Shown in pieces: positions 15,158 through 24,062 of a stretch of 64,000 nucleotides of DNA. The DNA comes from an uncultured Microbacterium sp. (lineage in GTDB: Bacteria > Actinomycetota > Actinomycetes > Actinomycetales > Microbacteriaceae), in NCBI RefSeq assembly GCF_945952435.1, contig NZ_CAMFHZ010000012.1, forward strand, positions 1 through 64,000. The letters run 5' to 3'. The notes beneath the pieces are model-generated. The model did not search any database, was not told where the DNA came from, and saw nothing but the letters and a program-made list of their open reading frames with translations. A program made the position numbers and the translations under genes. Position 1 is the first letter of the stretch. Each line of letters opens with the position of its first letter.

Positions 15158-15409
15158 TTCCGGCGTCCGCGGCACGGGTACCGGAACCCTCTACTCCGAC
15201 AGCGGCGAGATGGCGGCCGGGCTGGTGCTGCCCGGCTGAGGTGCCGGCGGCGTCCGGCACGGGAACTGGCCCCGCCCCGCCGGGAGTGCGACAATGGACG
15301 ACGGCGTGCCCGTGTCGCATCTTCTCCGCGCATCCGCCGATGCGTGGGATCGAAGGACCGCCGGGCCCCTGGACAGCGTCCGCCGCACCTGCATCCGCTG
15401 AGGAGCTTC
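15158..15409. other. Region upstream of ddaH
   Basis: About 250 bp of host-type DNA between the element and the ddaH start. I see no gene. It must hold the ddaH-rocD promoter, but no clear -10/-35 pair stands out. Confidence 0.4.
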
Positions 15410-16279
15410 ATGTCGACGCCCGAGGTCACCACCGTCCCCGCCCGCACCGCCCACCACCGCCGATACCTGATGTGCAAGCCGGAGCACTTCACGGTGAACT
15501 ACAGCATCAACCCGTGGATGGAGCCCGCGAACCCGACCGATACGGCCAAGGCCGTGGCGCAGTGGCAGAAGCTGTACGACCTCTACCTCGAACTGGGCCA
15601 CGAGGTCGAGCTCATCGAGCCGCTCGCCGGCTACCCCGACATGGTCTACACCGCGAACGGCGGCTTCGTGATCGGCGGACGCGCCTACGTCCCCTCGTTC
15701 TACTACGCGCAGCGGCAGGGCGAGTCGCCCGCCTTCGCGGAATGGTTCCGCGCGAACGGCTTCGACACCGTGATGCCGAAGGAGATCAACGAGGGCGAGG
15801 GCGACTTCCTGCTCGCCGGCGACGTGATCCTCGCCGGCACGGGCTTCCGCTCGGCCGGGGACAGCCACCGCGAGGTCAGCGAGGTCTTCGGCCGCGAGGT
15901 CGTGACGCTGACGCTCGTCGACCCGCGCTTCTACCACCTCGACACGGCCCTGACCGTACTCGACCCCGTCGTCGGCGAGGAGAACGGAGGCCCCGCTGCG
16001 GCCAACATCGCCTACCTCCCGCACGCCTTCGACGACGCGAGCCGCGCGATCCTGGAAGAGCGCTTCCCGGACGCGATCCTGGTGTCCGACGAGGACGGCG
16101 CGGTCTTCGGGTTGAACTCCGCGAGCGACGGCTACAACGTCGTCATCTCGCCGCGGGCGACCGGTTTCGAGAAGCAGCTGCGCGAGCGCGGCTACAACCC
16201 GATCATGATCGACCTCAGCGAGCTGCTGCTCGGCGGCGGCGGGATCAAGTGCTGCACCCTGGAACTGCGAGGCGCATGA
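15410..16279 (+). CDS. ddaH: Dimethylargininase / amidinotransferase-family hydrolase
   Basis: 289 residues from ATG 15410, with AGGAG just upstream (15401-15405). It belongs to the guanidino-group-modifying (pentein) superfamily: the catalytic Cys lies near the C-terminus in GGGGIKCCTLEL, and acidic/His residues are in PDMVYTANGG and YHLDTAL. Family members hydrolyse dimethylarginine to citrulline, or arginine to ornithine in related enzymes. The stop overlaps rocD (ATGATG), so the pair is co-translated. That makes arginine-type compounds the likely substrate, with products passed towards ornithine and P5C. The exact substrate is not decidable here. Confidence 0.85.
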   Translation: MSTPEVTTVPARTAHHRRYLMCKPEHFTVNYSINPWMEPANPTDTAKAVAQWQKLYDLYLELGHEVELIEPLAGYPDMVYTANGGFVIGGRAYVPSFYYAQRQGESPAFAEWFRANGFDTVMPKEINEGEGDFLLAGDVILAGTGFRSAGDSHREVSEVFGREVVTLTLVDPRFYHLDTALTVLDPVVGEENGGPAAANIAYLPHAFDDASRAILEERFPDAILVSDEDGAVFGLNSASDGYNVVISPRATGFEKQLRERGYNPIMIDLSELLLGGGGIKCCTLELRGA

Positions 16280-17508
16280 TGTCCGCGGAGCAGATCGAGC
16301 GGATCCTGGAGTCCACGACCGAGGACGGATCGGGTGCCGAGCCGCACGTCGCGCGCAACTACGCACCGCTGGAGGTCACGATCGCGCGCGGCGAGGGCGC
16401 CTGGGTGACCGATGTCGACGGCCGACGCTACCTGGATCTGCTCGCCGCGTACTCCGCGGTCAACTTCGGCCACCGTCATCCCGCACTCGTCGCGGCGCTC
16501 ACCGAGCAGCTCGGCCGCGTGGCACTGACCAGCCGGGCCTTCCGCAACGACCGCCTGGAGCCGTTCGCCGCGGCGCTCGCGCAGCTGTGCGGCAAGGACC
16601 TCGTCCTGCCGATGAACACGGGTGCGGAGGCCGTCGAGACCGGGATCAAGGTCGCCCGGGCCTGGGGATACCGGGTCAAGGGGGTGCGCGACGGCGCGGC
16701 CAGGATCATCGTCGCGAACGGCAACTTCCACGGCCGCACCACCACGATCGTCGGATTCAGCGACGACGAGTCGGCGCGCGACGGCTTCGGGCCGTTCACG
16801 CCCGGGTTCGACGTGGTCCCCTACGGCGACGCCGAGGCCATCGCGCAGGCGATCACCGACGACACGGTGGCCGTGCTCGTCGAGCCGATCCAGGGCGAGG
16901 GCGGGGTGATCATCCCGCCTGAGGGCTACCTGCGGCGGATCCGCGAGATCTGCGACGAGCGGAACGTGCTGTTCATCGCGGACGAGATCCAGTCCGGGCT
17001 CGGTCGGGTCGGCACCACCTTCGCCTGCGACCGCGAGGGCGTCGTCCCCGACATGTACCTTCTCGGCAAGGCGCTCGGCGGCGGGCTGCTCCCGGTCTCC
17101 GCCGTCGTGGCGGACGAGGACGTGCTCGGGGTGATCCGTCCCGGGGAGCACGGGTCGACGTTCGGCGGCAATCCGCTCGCCGCAGCTGTCGGGCTGCAGG
17201 CCGTCGAGATGCTGGCGTCCGGGGAGTTCCAGGAACGGGCCACCGCGCTCGGCGCGCACCTGCGGGAGGGTCTCGAGGCGCTCGTGGGACACGGCGTGAC
17301 CGCGGTGCGCGTGGCCGGGCTCTGGGCCGGCGTCGACATCGATCCCTCCCGGGGGACCGGTCGCGAGATCGCGGAGAGACTGCTCGAGCGGGGCGTGCTG
17401 GTGAAGGACACGCACGGGCAGACGATCCGCATCGCGCCGCCGATCGTCGTGCGTGCCACCGAGCTCGACTGGGCGCTCGAACAGCTCCGCTTCGTGCTCG
17501 GCTCCTGA
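16276..17508 (+). CDS. rocD: Ornithine--oxo-acid transaminase
   Basis: 410 residues, class-III PLP aminotransferase. Visible are YLDLLAAYSAVNFGHRHP (about 45-62), the PLP-contact MNTGAEAVETGIKVAR, HGRTTT, the acidic EPIQGEGGV and ADEIQSGLGR segments, and the Schiff-base Lys at about residue 265 in LLGKALGGG. It converts ornithine plus 2-oxoglutarate to glutamate semialdehyde, which cyclises to P5C, the substrate of the second PutA activity encoded before the inserted element. Start ATG 16276 overlaps the ddaH stop; a second ATG follows at once. Confidence 0.93.
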   Translation: MMSAEQIERILESTTEDGSGAEPHVARNYAPLEVTIARGEGAWVTDVDGRRYLDLLAAYSAVNFGHRHPALVAALTEQLGRVALTSRAFRNDRLEPFAAALAQLCGKDLVLPMNTGAEAVETGIKVARAWGYRVKGVRDGAARIIVANGNFHGRTTTIVGFSDDESARDGFGPFTPGFDVVPYGDAEAIAQAITDDTVAVLVEPIQGEGGVIIPPEGYLRRIREICDERNVLFIADEIQSGLGRVGTTFACDREGVVPDMYLLGKALGGGLLPVSAVVADEDVLGVIRPGEHGSTFGGNPLAAAVGLQAVEMLASGEFQERATALGAHLREGLEALVGHGVTAVRVAGLWAGVDIDPSRGTGREIAERLLERGVLVKDTHGQTIRIAPPIVVRATELDWALEQLRFVLGS

Positions 17509-17530
17509 CCGCGGGGCACCGCGGACGGCG

Positions 17531-19111
17531 TCAGGACCGGACGGTCACGGTGACCAGGTGGCGACCGGTCGCGCCGTCCGGTGCCGGGGGAGCGGCATCG
17601 GCTGTCTGCACCGTGCCGTCGGCGCCGATCGCGCGACATCGGATCGCATGCGTTCCTGCCGTCGCGTGCCACGTGAGCCGCCACTGCACCCACGTGTCGG
17701 CGGAGATCGCGGTCGCCAGGTCCGCGCGCTGCCACGGCCCTTCGTCGATCTGCACCTCGACGCCGGAGACCCCCGCGTGCGGCTGCCAGGCGACCCCGGC
17801 GATCGCGGTGGCGCCGGGGGCGACCGTGGCGTTCGGGCGGGGCACGTCGATGCGCGATTCCAGTTTGATCGGACCGCGCTCCGACCAGCCGCGATCGGTC
17901 CAATAGGCGCGGGCGCGGTCGAAGCGGGTGACTTCGAGATCCGTCACCCACTTCGTCGCGGAGACGTAGCCGTAGAGCCCCGGCACGACCATGCGCACGG
18001 GGAACCCGTGCTCGACGGGAAGCGGGGATCCGTTCATGCCGATCGCGAGCAGCGCCTCGCGGTCGTCGGTGAGCGCCTCGAGCGGGGTGCCGGCCGTGAA
18101 GCCGTCGACCGAGGTGGAGAGGACCATGTCGGCCTCGGCGCGCGGCTGCGCCCGGGCGAGCAGCGATCGGATCGGATAGCCGAGCCAGACCGCGTTCCCG
18201 ATGAGGTCGCCCCCGACCTCGTTCGACACGCAGGAGAGTGTCGTCGCGGATTCCACGAGCGGCAGGGACAGCAACTCGTCCCAGGTGAGCGTCACCTCCT
18301 GCGCCACGAGCCCGTGGATCCGCAGCCGCCACTGGGCGGGATCCACCTGCGGCACGATGAGCGCCGTGTCGATCCGGTAGAAGTCGGCGTTCGGGGTGAC
18401 GACGGGGCTGAGGCCGGGCACGTCGAAGCTCGCGGCGGCCGGGATCGGCGCAGCGGCGACGGCCGGCTTCGGAAGCCGCAGCGCGGTACGGACGCCGTTC
18501 GCGGCCACCGAGCCGGCACGGCCCGCGGACGCGGCCACCGTCGCCAGGATCCCGGCGGCGGCGCTCGCGGCCGTCCAGGCGAGGAAGCGACGCCGGGAGG
18601 GAGCAGGATCCACGGACTCCGGCGGCTCCACCGGGGAAGGCCCGTCCGTCCGCGGCGGCGTCGAGACGGTCCGCCGCAGCACCCTCACGAGCAGGTGAAC
18701 GGTGGTCGCGGCAGCGATCCCGCACAGCAGCGCGGGCAGCCACGCCAGGGCTCCCGCATCCGCGCGCGTCGGGGCGAGCACGGCGACGACGAACCCGAGC
18801 AGGACGAACCCCGCGACGCCGGCCCGCGGCCTGGCCCGCTCGGCGAGGCCCAGGAGCGCGGAGATCAGGAGCAGCACGAGCGCGACCCCTGTGAGCAGAG
18901 CCGTCTTGTCGCCCGTGCCGAACCACGCGATCGCGGTGTCCTTCGCCCAGGCGGGGGCCGCATCGATCAGCATCCCGCCGACGACGGCGAAGGGGCTCGA
19001 CGTCGGGGCGGCGAGGGTCGCCGCGAGCTCGCCGACGCCCACGCCGAGCAGGGCCGCGGCGATCCCGGCCGCGGCGGCGAGCCCCCGGGGCAGCGCTCTG
19101 GATCCGCTCAC
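17531..19111 (-). CDS. Membrane-anchored sulfite-oxidase-family molybdoenzyme
   Basis: 526 residues from GTG 19111. The first ~170 residues contain four or five hydrophobic spans. A second charged segment, RRRFLAWTAASAAAGILA (about 172-190), resembles a twin-arginine export signal with its hydrophobic core. The rest is an oxidoreductase molybdopterin domain, with the Mo-ligand Cys in TTLSCVSNEVGGDLIGN and the pterin-binding segment GFPVRMVVPGLYGYVSATKWV, then a C-terminal Ig-like dimerisation domain (from about 410). Probably acts outside the membrane on a small oxyanion or sulfoxide. A minus-strand TAGCCT (19118-19123) 6 nt before the start suggests a leaderless mRNA. MoeA and a MobA-like protein are encoded near 62 kb. 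Confidence 0.88.
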   Translation of the reverse strand: MSGSRALPRGLAAAAGIAAALLGVGVGELAATLAAPTSSPFAVVGGMLIDAAPAWAKDTAIAWFGTGDKTALLTGVALVLLLISALLGLAERARPRAGVAGFVLLGFVVAVLAPTRADAGALAWLPALLCGIAAATTVHLLVRVLRRTVSTPPRTDGPSPVEPPESVDPAPSRRRFLAWTAASAAAGILATVAASAGRAGSVAANGVRTALRLPKPAVAAAPIPAAASFDVPGLSPVVTPNADFYRIDTALIVPQVDPAQWRLRIHGLVAQEVTLTWDELLSLPLVESATTLSCVSNEVGGDLIGNAVWLGYPIRSLLARAQPRAEADMVLSTSVDGFTAGTPLEALTDDREALLAIGMNGSPLPVEHGFPVRMVVPGLYGYVSATKWVTDLEVTRFDRARAYWTDRGWSERGPIKLESRIDVPRPNATVAPGATAIAGVAWQPHAGVSGVEVQIDEGPWQRADLATAISADTWVQWRLTWHATAGTHAIRCRAIGADGTVQTADAAPPAPDGATGRHLVTVTVRS

Positions 19112-19192
19112 CGTCCCAGGCTACGAGCGGCGGAGCGCGTCGGGGTGCGCAGCGGCCGATTCAGGAGGACTTCGCGGTTTCGGCCGCGCGGC

Positions 19193-20407
19193 TCACGTCC
19201 GTGCGGCGCGCCGCCCCGCGGTCGCGAGCACGACGAGGGCGGCTGCGGTCGCGACGAGCATGGTCGAGGCCATCAGGACCGCGGAGACCCCGTTGCCGGA
19301 CAGCAGCGGCGGAACGAGCGCGCCGAGCAGGGCCGCGAGCGTGCCCAGCACGGCCGAGGCGGATCCCGCGCCGTGGGCGATCCGCGCGAGCGACAGTCCG
19401 GTGAGCGTGGGGTTGTTGACGCCGTGGGCGGCCACCAGCAGGAACAGCGGCGCGAGCAGCCACGGCAGCGCGGCGTGCAGCAGTGCGGAGAGGAGCAGGG
19501 CGGCGGCCGCGATCGTACCGATGCTCAGCGTCCACACCACGAGCCGCCGGCCGTGTCCATGGGCGGCCAGGCGCCGGCTGAGACGCGTGCCCAGCACGAT
19601 CCCCACGGCGTTCACCGCGAAGACGAGGGCGAAGCCCTGCGCATCGATGCCGAACTCGTCCTGAAGGACGAACGACGACATCTGCAGGTACGTGAAGAAC
19701 CCGCAGGTGGTCAGGCTCAGGGTGACGGCGAAGACCATGAACGGCCCGTTCGAGAGCGCCGCCGCGAGGCCGCGAAGATCGCTGCCCAGCCCGCCCGTCG
19801 TGCGCTCTGCGCGGGGGAGCGTCTCGGGGACGCACAGCGCTGCGGTGAGCAGCAGCGCCACGCCGATCGCCGCCAGCGCGACGAAGACGCCCCGCCAGTC
19901 GGTGACCGTGAGCAGGGCCCCGCCGAGGAGCGGGGCGAGGACGGGCGCCACGCCGCTGATCGCCATGAGCGTCGCATAGGCGCCGATCGCCGCGGAACCC
20001 TCGTACACGTCGTGCACGACCGCGCGACCGATCGCCATCCCGGCCGATCCGCACACGCCCTGCAGCAGCCGTGCCGCGATCAGGGCTCCGACCGTCGGCG
20101 CGGCCGCGCACGCGATCGAGGCGAGCGCGAAGCCCGCGATGGCCCAGAGCATCGGCACGCGCCGGCCGTAGCGGTCGCTGATCGGGCCCCACAGCAGCTG
20201 ACCGAGCGCGAGTCCGATGAGGCACGCGCTCAGCGTGACCTGCACCACGGCGTCGCCCGCGGAGAGATCCCTGCCGAGCGCGGGGAGCGCCGGAAGGTAC
20301 ACGTCCATCGAGATCGGCCCGAAGGCCGAGAGCGCGCCGAGCGCGGGCAGCAGAGCGCGACGCGACGGGGCACCGTCCGGACCCGCGCCGGCACCGCGCG
20401 CGCTCAC
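19193..20407 (-). CDS. MFS drug exporter, Bcr/CflA type
   Basis: 404 residues with about 12 hydrophobic spans. Conserved MFS segments are present: SMDVYLPALPALGRDL in span 1, the loop 2-3 motif GPISDRYGRR, and RLLQGVCGSAGMAIGRAVVHD in span 4-5, typical of Bcr/CflA multidrug transporters. The GTG start overlaps the stop of the upstream MFS gene (GTGA), so it is the last gene of the MarR-MFS-MFS operon. Substrate unknown; control by the MarR protein suggests a toxic small molecule. Confidence 0.88.
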   Translation of the reverse strand: MSARGAGAGPDGAPSRRALLPALGALSAFGPISMDVYLPALPALGRDLSAGDAVVQVTLSACLIGLALGQLLWGPISDRYGRRVPMLWAIAGFALASIACAAAPTVGALIAARLLQGVCGSAGMAIGRAVVHDVYEGSAAIGAYATLMAISGVAPVLAPLLGGALLTVTDWRGVFVALAAIGVALLLTAALCVPETLPRAERTTGGLGSDLRGLAAALSNGPFMVFAVTLSLTTCGFFTYLQMSSFVLQDEFGIDAQGFALVFAVNAVGIVLGTRLSRRLAAHGHGRRLVVWTLSIGTIAAAALLLSALLHAALPWLLAPLFLLVAAHGVNNPTLTGLSLARIAHGAGSASAVLGTLAALLGALVPPLLSGNGVSAVLMASTMLVATAAALVVLATAGRRAART

Positions 20408-21795
20408 CCGGCGTCGTCCTCGCGCGCGTCGTCGGCGCCGCGCCGGCCCGGCTCCGTCCGGATCGGCGTCGTGGCACGCGTGATCGGGGTGGTCGTGCTG
20501 ACGGTCGGCGGGATCACGGCACGATCCATCGCCTCGACCACCGAGACCGGCCTCGTCTCGTCGAGCGTGAGCAGGAAGCGGGCGTCCTCGCGGCGGTGCA
20601 GCCGGCCGGAGTGCATCATCCAGGCGGCGCCGATCGCGAACGAGAGCAGCCCCGCGATCCCACCCACCGTGATCGCCGCGCGCGGGCCGAGCGTGTCGGC
20701 GATCCAGCCCGCGATGGGCGCGCCGATCGGCGTCGCCCCCATGACGACCGCCATGTAGAGCGCGAGCACGCGACCGCGCAGCGCGGGATCCGTCGTCGTC
20801 TGCACGTAGCCGTTCGCGGTCGTCAGCATCGTCACCGTCGAGAATCCCACGAACACGAGCACGATCGCGTACAGCAGGTACGTCGGCATCTGGGCGGAGA
20901 CGATCGAGGCGACGCCGAAGCCGCCGGCCGCGATCATCAGCACGCGCACCCGTGCCCTGTCGCGGCGTGCGGCCAGAAGGGCGCCGGTGAGCGAGCCGAT
21001 CGCGAGCACGGAGCTCAGCACGCCGTAGCCGTCGGCCTGCCGGTGGAACTCGAGCGCCATGGTCGAGGCGAAGATCGGGAAGTTCATGCCGAAGGCTCCG
21101 ATGAGGAAGACCATCACGAACACGACCATGAGGTCGGGACGGCTGCGCACATACCGCAGCCCGACGAGGAGCCCGCCGGCCCGCCGGTTCTTCGGACGCG
21201 GCACGAGCTCGCGGGTGCGGATGAGCAGCAGCGCGACGATCATCGCGAGGAAGGTGGCGGCGTTGGCGACGAACACCCAGCCGGATCCCAGGGCGACGAT
21301 CGCGATGCCGCCCACGGCGGGGCCGATCAGGCGGGCCATGTTGAACGAGGCGGAGTTGAGCGCGACGGCGTTCGAGGCGTTCTCCCGCGACACCATGTCC
21401 GAGACGAAGGACTGCCGCGCGGGCGCGTCGAACGCGTTCGTGACGCCGAAGCATGCGGCGAAGACGAGCATGAGCGGCAGCGTCATGACGTGGGTGAGCA
21501 GCAGCGCGGCGACGCAGAGCGCGAGCACCATGAGAGTGGTCTGCGTGACGAGCAGGATCCGCCGCCGGTCGAAGCGATCCGCCACCCACCCGGTCAGCGC
21601 CACGAGCACGAGCGGGGGTCCGAACTGCAGCGCCATCGTGGCGCCCATTGCGGTGGCGTCGTTGCGGGTCAGCTCGGTGAGCACGACCCAGTCCTGTGCG
21701 GTCGACTGCATCCAGCCGCCGATGTTCGAGACGATCGCGCCGAAGAACCAGACCCGGTAGTTGAAGACCCCGAAGGAGCGGAACATCTGGCTCAC
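20404..21795 (-). CDS. MFS transporter (EntS-like)
   Basis: 463 residues with about 12 spans and a hydrophilic C-terminal tail of about 50 residues rich in Arg/Asp/Thr. FNYRVWFFGAIVSNIGGWMQSTAQDWVVL at the N-terminus and VADRFDRRRIL in the 2-3 loop match the EntS/tetracycline-like MFS exporters. The start (ATG 21795) overlaps the marR stop, so expression is coupled to the regulator. Likely a drug or siderophore exporter. Confidence 0.85.
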   Translation of the reverse strand: MSQMFRSFGVFNYRVWFFGAIVSNIGGWMQSTAQDWVVLTELTRNDATAMGATMALQFGPPLVLVALTGWVADRFDRRRILLVTQTTLMVLALCVAALLLTHVMTLPLMLVFAACFGVTNAFDAPARQSFVSDMVSRENASNAVALNSASFNMARLIGPAVGGIAIVALGSGWVFVANAATFLAMIVALLLIRTRELVPRPKNRRAGGLLVGLRYVRSRPDLMVVFVMVFLIGAFGMNFPIFASTMALEFHRQADGYGVLSSVLAIGSLTGALLAARRDRARVRVLMIAAGGFGVASIVSAQMPTYLLYAIVLVFVGFSTVTMLTTANGYVQTTTDPALRGRVLALYMAVVMGATPIGAPIAGWIADTLGPRAAITVGGIAGLLSFAIGAAWMMHSGRLHRREDARFLLTLDETRPVSVVEAMDRAVIPPTVSTTTPITRATTPIRTEPGRRGADDAREDDAG

Positions 21796-22253
21796 AGCTC
21801 GGCCAGCTTCCGCATCAGGCCGCTCGCCTCGTGCAGCGTGCGCAGCTCCGCCGGCGTCAGTCCGAGCTCGGTGATCTCGGCCATGAGCAGGGCGGTGCGG
21901 CGCTCGAACGTCTCGACCACGACGGCATCGCCCGCCTCCGTGATCTCGACGTGCACGCGGCGGCGATCCTGCCCGTCCGGGATCCGCACCGCGTAGCCCT
22001 GCTCCTCGAGGCCGGTCACGAGCGCGCTCATCGTGGGGGCGGTGACGCGCTCCCGTTCGGCGAGCGCCGTGAGCGAGTGCCGGCCGTGCGCGCGCAGCGC
22101 CGCGAGCACGGCGAGCTGTGCGTCACTCATCGCGCTGTTGCGGGAGTCGACGGCGCGCACCGAACGGAGTCGGCGGGCGAGGCGGAACGTGGCGAGACGG
22201 AGCTGGGTGGCGGTCTCGTGCAGGGGATCGGGAGCGTGGTCGTCAGAAGTCAT
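21792..22253 (-). CDS. MarR family transcriptional regulator
   Basis: 153 residues. The winged helix covers about residues 45-115 (LAVLAALRAHGRHSLTALAERERVTAPTMSALVTGLEEQGYAVRIPDGQDRRRVHVEITEAG), with the wing motif DxRD-like DGQDRRRV. It is first in the operon with two MFS exporters and should repress them until a ligand binds. Its own start codon is overlapped by a perfect inverted repeat (22253-22277) that contains its likely -10 (TAGGCT, complement of 22263-22268), so autorepression is very likely. Confidence 0.9.
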   Translation of the reverse strand: MTSDDHAPDPLHETATQLRLATFRLARRLRSVRAVDSRNSAMSDAQLAVLAALRAHGRHSLTALAERERVTAPTMSALVTGLEEQGYAVRIPDGQDRRRVHVEITEAGDAVVVETFERRTALLMAEITELGLTPAELRTLHEASGLMRKLAEL

Positions 22254-22277
22254 TACTTAGATAGCCTAACTAAGTAA
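22253..22277. promoter_or_regulatory. MarR operator overlapping its own promoter
   Basis: Perfect 8-bp arms TTACTTAG (22253-22260) and CTAAGTAA (22270-22277) with a 9-bp spacer. A nested TTAG-N5-CTAA lies inside. The minus-strand TAGGCT at 22263-22268 is 9 nt before the marR start codon. Confidence 0.7.
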
Positions 22278-22339
22278 GATCCCGAAGAAAAGGTCGGATG
22301 TGCGGCGTGGCGACGGAGGGCGTCGGGAAGAATGGATCC

Positions 22340-23083
22340 ATGCCCCTCGCCCTCGAAGTCGCCGTCCAGGACGCCGCCGGTGTGCGCGTCGCCCGTCAGA
22401 TCGGCGCCGCCCGCGTCGAGCTGACGCACGCCCTCGCCCTGGGCGGGGTGACGCCGTCGCCCGCGACGCTCGAGCTCGCACTCGACGCGGCGGGTCATGA
22501 CGGGCCTGAGGTGCACGTGCTCGTGCGTCCCCGCGCCGGAGGGTTCCATTACGACGCCGAGGAGATCGCGGCCACCGTGCGCGACGTGCAGTGGATGCTG
22601 GCGCACGGGGCCTCGGGCGTCGTGATCGGCGCGCAGACCGCCACGGGCGAGCTCGACACGCAGGCGCTGGAGCGCCTTCGCGACGCCGCACGCACGGTGC
22701 GGGAGGGTGCGGCCGTGACGCTGCACCGCGCGATCGACGTGACGCCGGATCCCCGCGCGGCGCTGGAGATCGCACGGGAGCTGGGCCTCACGCGCGTGCT
22801 CACGTCGGGAGGAGCCTCCGCGGCGCTCGACGGTCTCGACACGCTGCGGGCGCTCGTCGCGGCGGCGGACGGCGCCATCGAGGTCATGGCGGGCAGCGGC
22901 GTCACCGCCGAGAATGCGGCCTCGATCGCGGCGACCGGAGTGGACGCGTTGCACTTCTCGGCCAAGCGCGTGATCACCGCGGACGGCGGGGTGCGCATGG
23001 GCTCGGCGGACGACGGCGTCGGCGGTCACGAGGTCACCGACCTCGACGAGGCCAGGGCCGTGCGGGCGGCGCTCGGGCTCTGA
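22340..23083 (+). CDS. cutC: CutC family protein
   Basis: 247 residues, the family length. It is a TIM-barrel protein with the CutC hallmarks ALEVAVQDAAGVRVARQIGAARVELTHALALGG at the N-terminus, VHVLVRPRAGGFHYDAEEI, TLHRAIDVTPDPRAALE and VMAGSGVTAENA. The family was linked to copper tolerance in E. coli, but its biochemical role is unsettled. Start ATG 22340 is supported by an AAGAAT hexamer 6 nt upstream and by alignment of the family N-terminus. Divergent from marR. Confidence 0.9.
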   Translation: MPLALEVAVQDAAGVRVARQIGAARVELTHALALGGVTPSPATLELALDAAGHDGPEVHVLVRPRAGGFHYDAEEIAATVRDVQWMLAHGASGVVIGAQTATGELDTQALERLRDAARTVREGAAVTLHRAIDVTPDPRAALEIARELGLTRVLTSGGASAALDGLDTLRALVAAADGAIEVMAGSGVTAENAASIAATGVDALHFSAKRVITADGGVRMGSADDGVGGHEVTDLDEARAVRAALGL

Positions 23084-23129
23084 CACCCGGACCGTCGTCG
23101 GCGGGGTCGGGGAGCGAGGCGGGAATCCG

Positions 23130-23135
23130 TAGACT
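23130..23135 (+). promoter_or_regulatory. Leaderless -10 hexamer of the hydrolase gene
   Basis: TAGACT, 7 nt before the ATG at 23143. Confidence 0.5.
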
Positions 23136-23142
23136 CAGGCTC

Positions 23143-24012
23143 ATGGCAGAGCCCCGCACCGCCGCATTCACCGACGAACACGGCATCGAGATCGTCTACG
23201 ACGTGCACCTCGCCCCGCAGGGGACACCGGCGCGCGGGGTGGTGCAGCTCCTGCACGGCGTCGGCGAGCACGCCGGTCGCTACGTGCGCACGATCGACGC
23301 GCTGACGGCTGCCGGTTTCCACGTCTACGCGGACGACCACCGCGGGCACGGCCGCACCGGCATGCGCCAGCACGGGGACGCCGCCCGCCTGGGCCGGCTC
23401 GGGCCCGGCGGGCTCCGCGCCGCGGCCGCCGCGGTCTGGCAGCTGACCGAGCTCATCCGTGCGGAGCACCCCGATCTGCCGCTCGTGCTCCTGGGCCACT
23501 CCTGGGGGTCCTTCCTCGCGCAGATGGTGCTCGACGCCCACCCCGAGGCCTACGACGCGGTGATCCTGTCGGGATCCGCCCGTCGCACGATCCGCGATCT
23601 CAACGCCCGCCCGCTCAACGCCCGGTGGGCCGGGCCGGAGGCCGACGGGCTCGAGTGGCTCAGCCGGGATCCGGCGGTGTGGCGGGACTTCCGCGACGAT
23701 CCGCTCACGACCGAGACGCCCCTGCTGAAGCTCTTCGGACCGATCGAGGCCGCCCGCCTCTACGGCCGGCCGCGCAAGGACTTCCCGAAGGACGTGCCCG
23801 TGCTGCTGCTCGTCGGGCGGGACGACCCGGTCGGCGGTCCCCGGAGCGTGCACCGTCTCGCGGACGACTACCGCGCCCGCTCCGGGCTCACCGACATCAC
23901 GACCTTCGTCTATCCGGAGGCCCGGCACGAGCTCTTCCACGAGCTGCAGCAGGACGAGGTGCGGGCGGATCTGCTCGCCTGGCTCGACGCGCGGATCCCT
24001 GCGCGCGACTGA
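23143..24012 (+). CDS. Alpha/beta hydrolase (monoacylglycerol-lipase-like)
   Basis: 289 residues. Typical of the serine aminopeptidase S33/monoglyceride lipase group: VVQLLHGVGEHAGRY gives the oxyanion region, YADDHRGHGRTG follows, the nucleophile is in LLGHSWGS (about residue 120), and the acid and His lie in LLLVGRDDPVGG and YPEARHELFHE. It probably cleaves monoacylglycerols or other carboxylic esters. Leaderless start as marked at 23130. Confidence 0.85.
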   Translation: MAEPRTAAFTDEHGIEIVYDVHLAPQGTPARGVVQLLHGVGEHAGRYVRTIDALTAAGFHVYADDHRGHGRTGMRQHGDAARLGRLGPGGLRAAAAAVWQLTELIRAEHPDLPLVLLGHSWGSFLAQMVLDAHPEAYDAVILSGSARRTIRDLNARPLNARWAGPEADGLEWLSRDPAVWRDFRDDPLTTETPLLKLFGPIEAARLYGRPRKDFPKDVPVLLLVGRDDPVGGPRSVHRLADDYRARSGLTDITTFVYPEARHELFHELQQDEVRADLLAWLDARIPARD

Positions 24013-24050
24013 GCAGCGAGCGCCCTCGCGCCCGCGGCTCCCGCCCCGCG

Positions 24051-24056
24051 TAGGCT
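24051..24056 (+). promoter_or_regulatory. Leaderless -10 hexamer of the lipoate ligase gene
   Basis: TAGGCT, 6 nt before the GTG at 24063. Confidence 0.5.
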
Positions 24057-24062
24057 GGAGCG

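Noticed and set aside
15090..15320. N-terminal extension of the integrase to 15320
   Set aside because: It would read through the proposed att site and host DNA; resolvase similarity starts at the ATG 15089.
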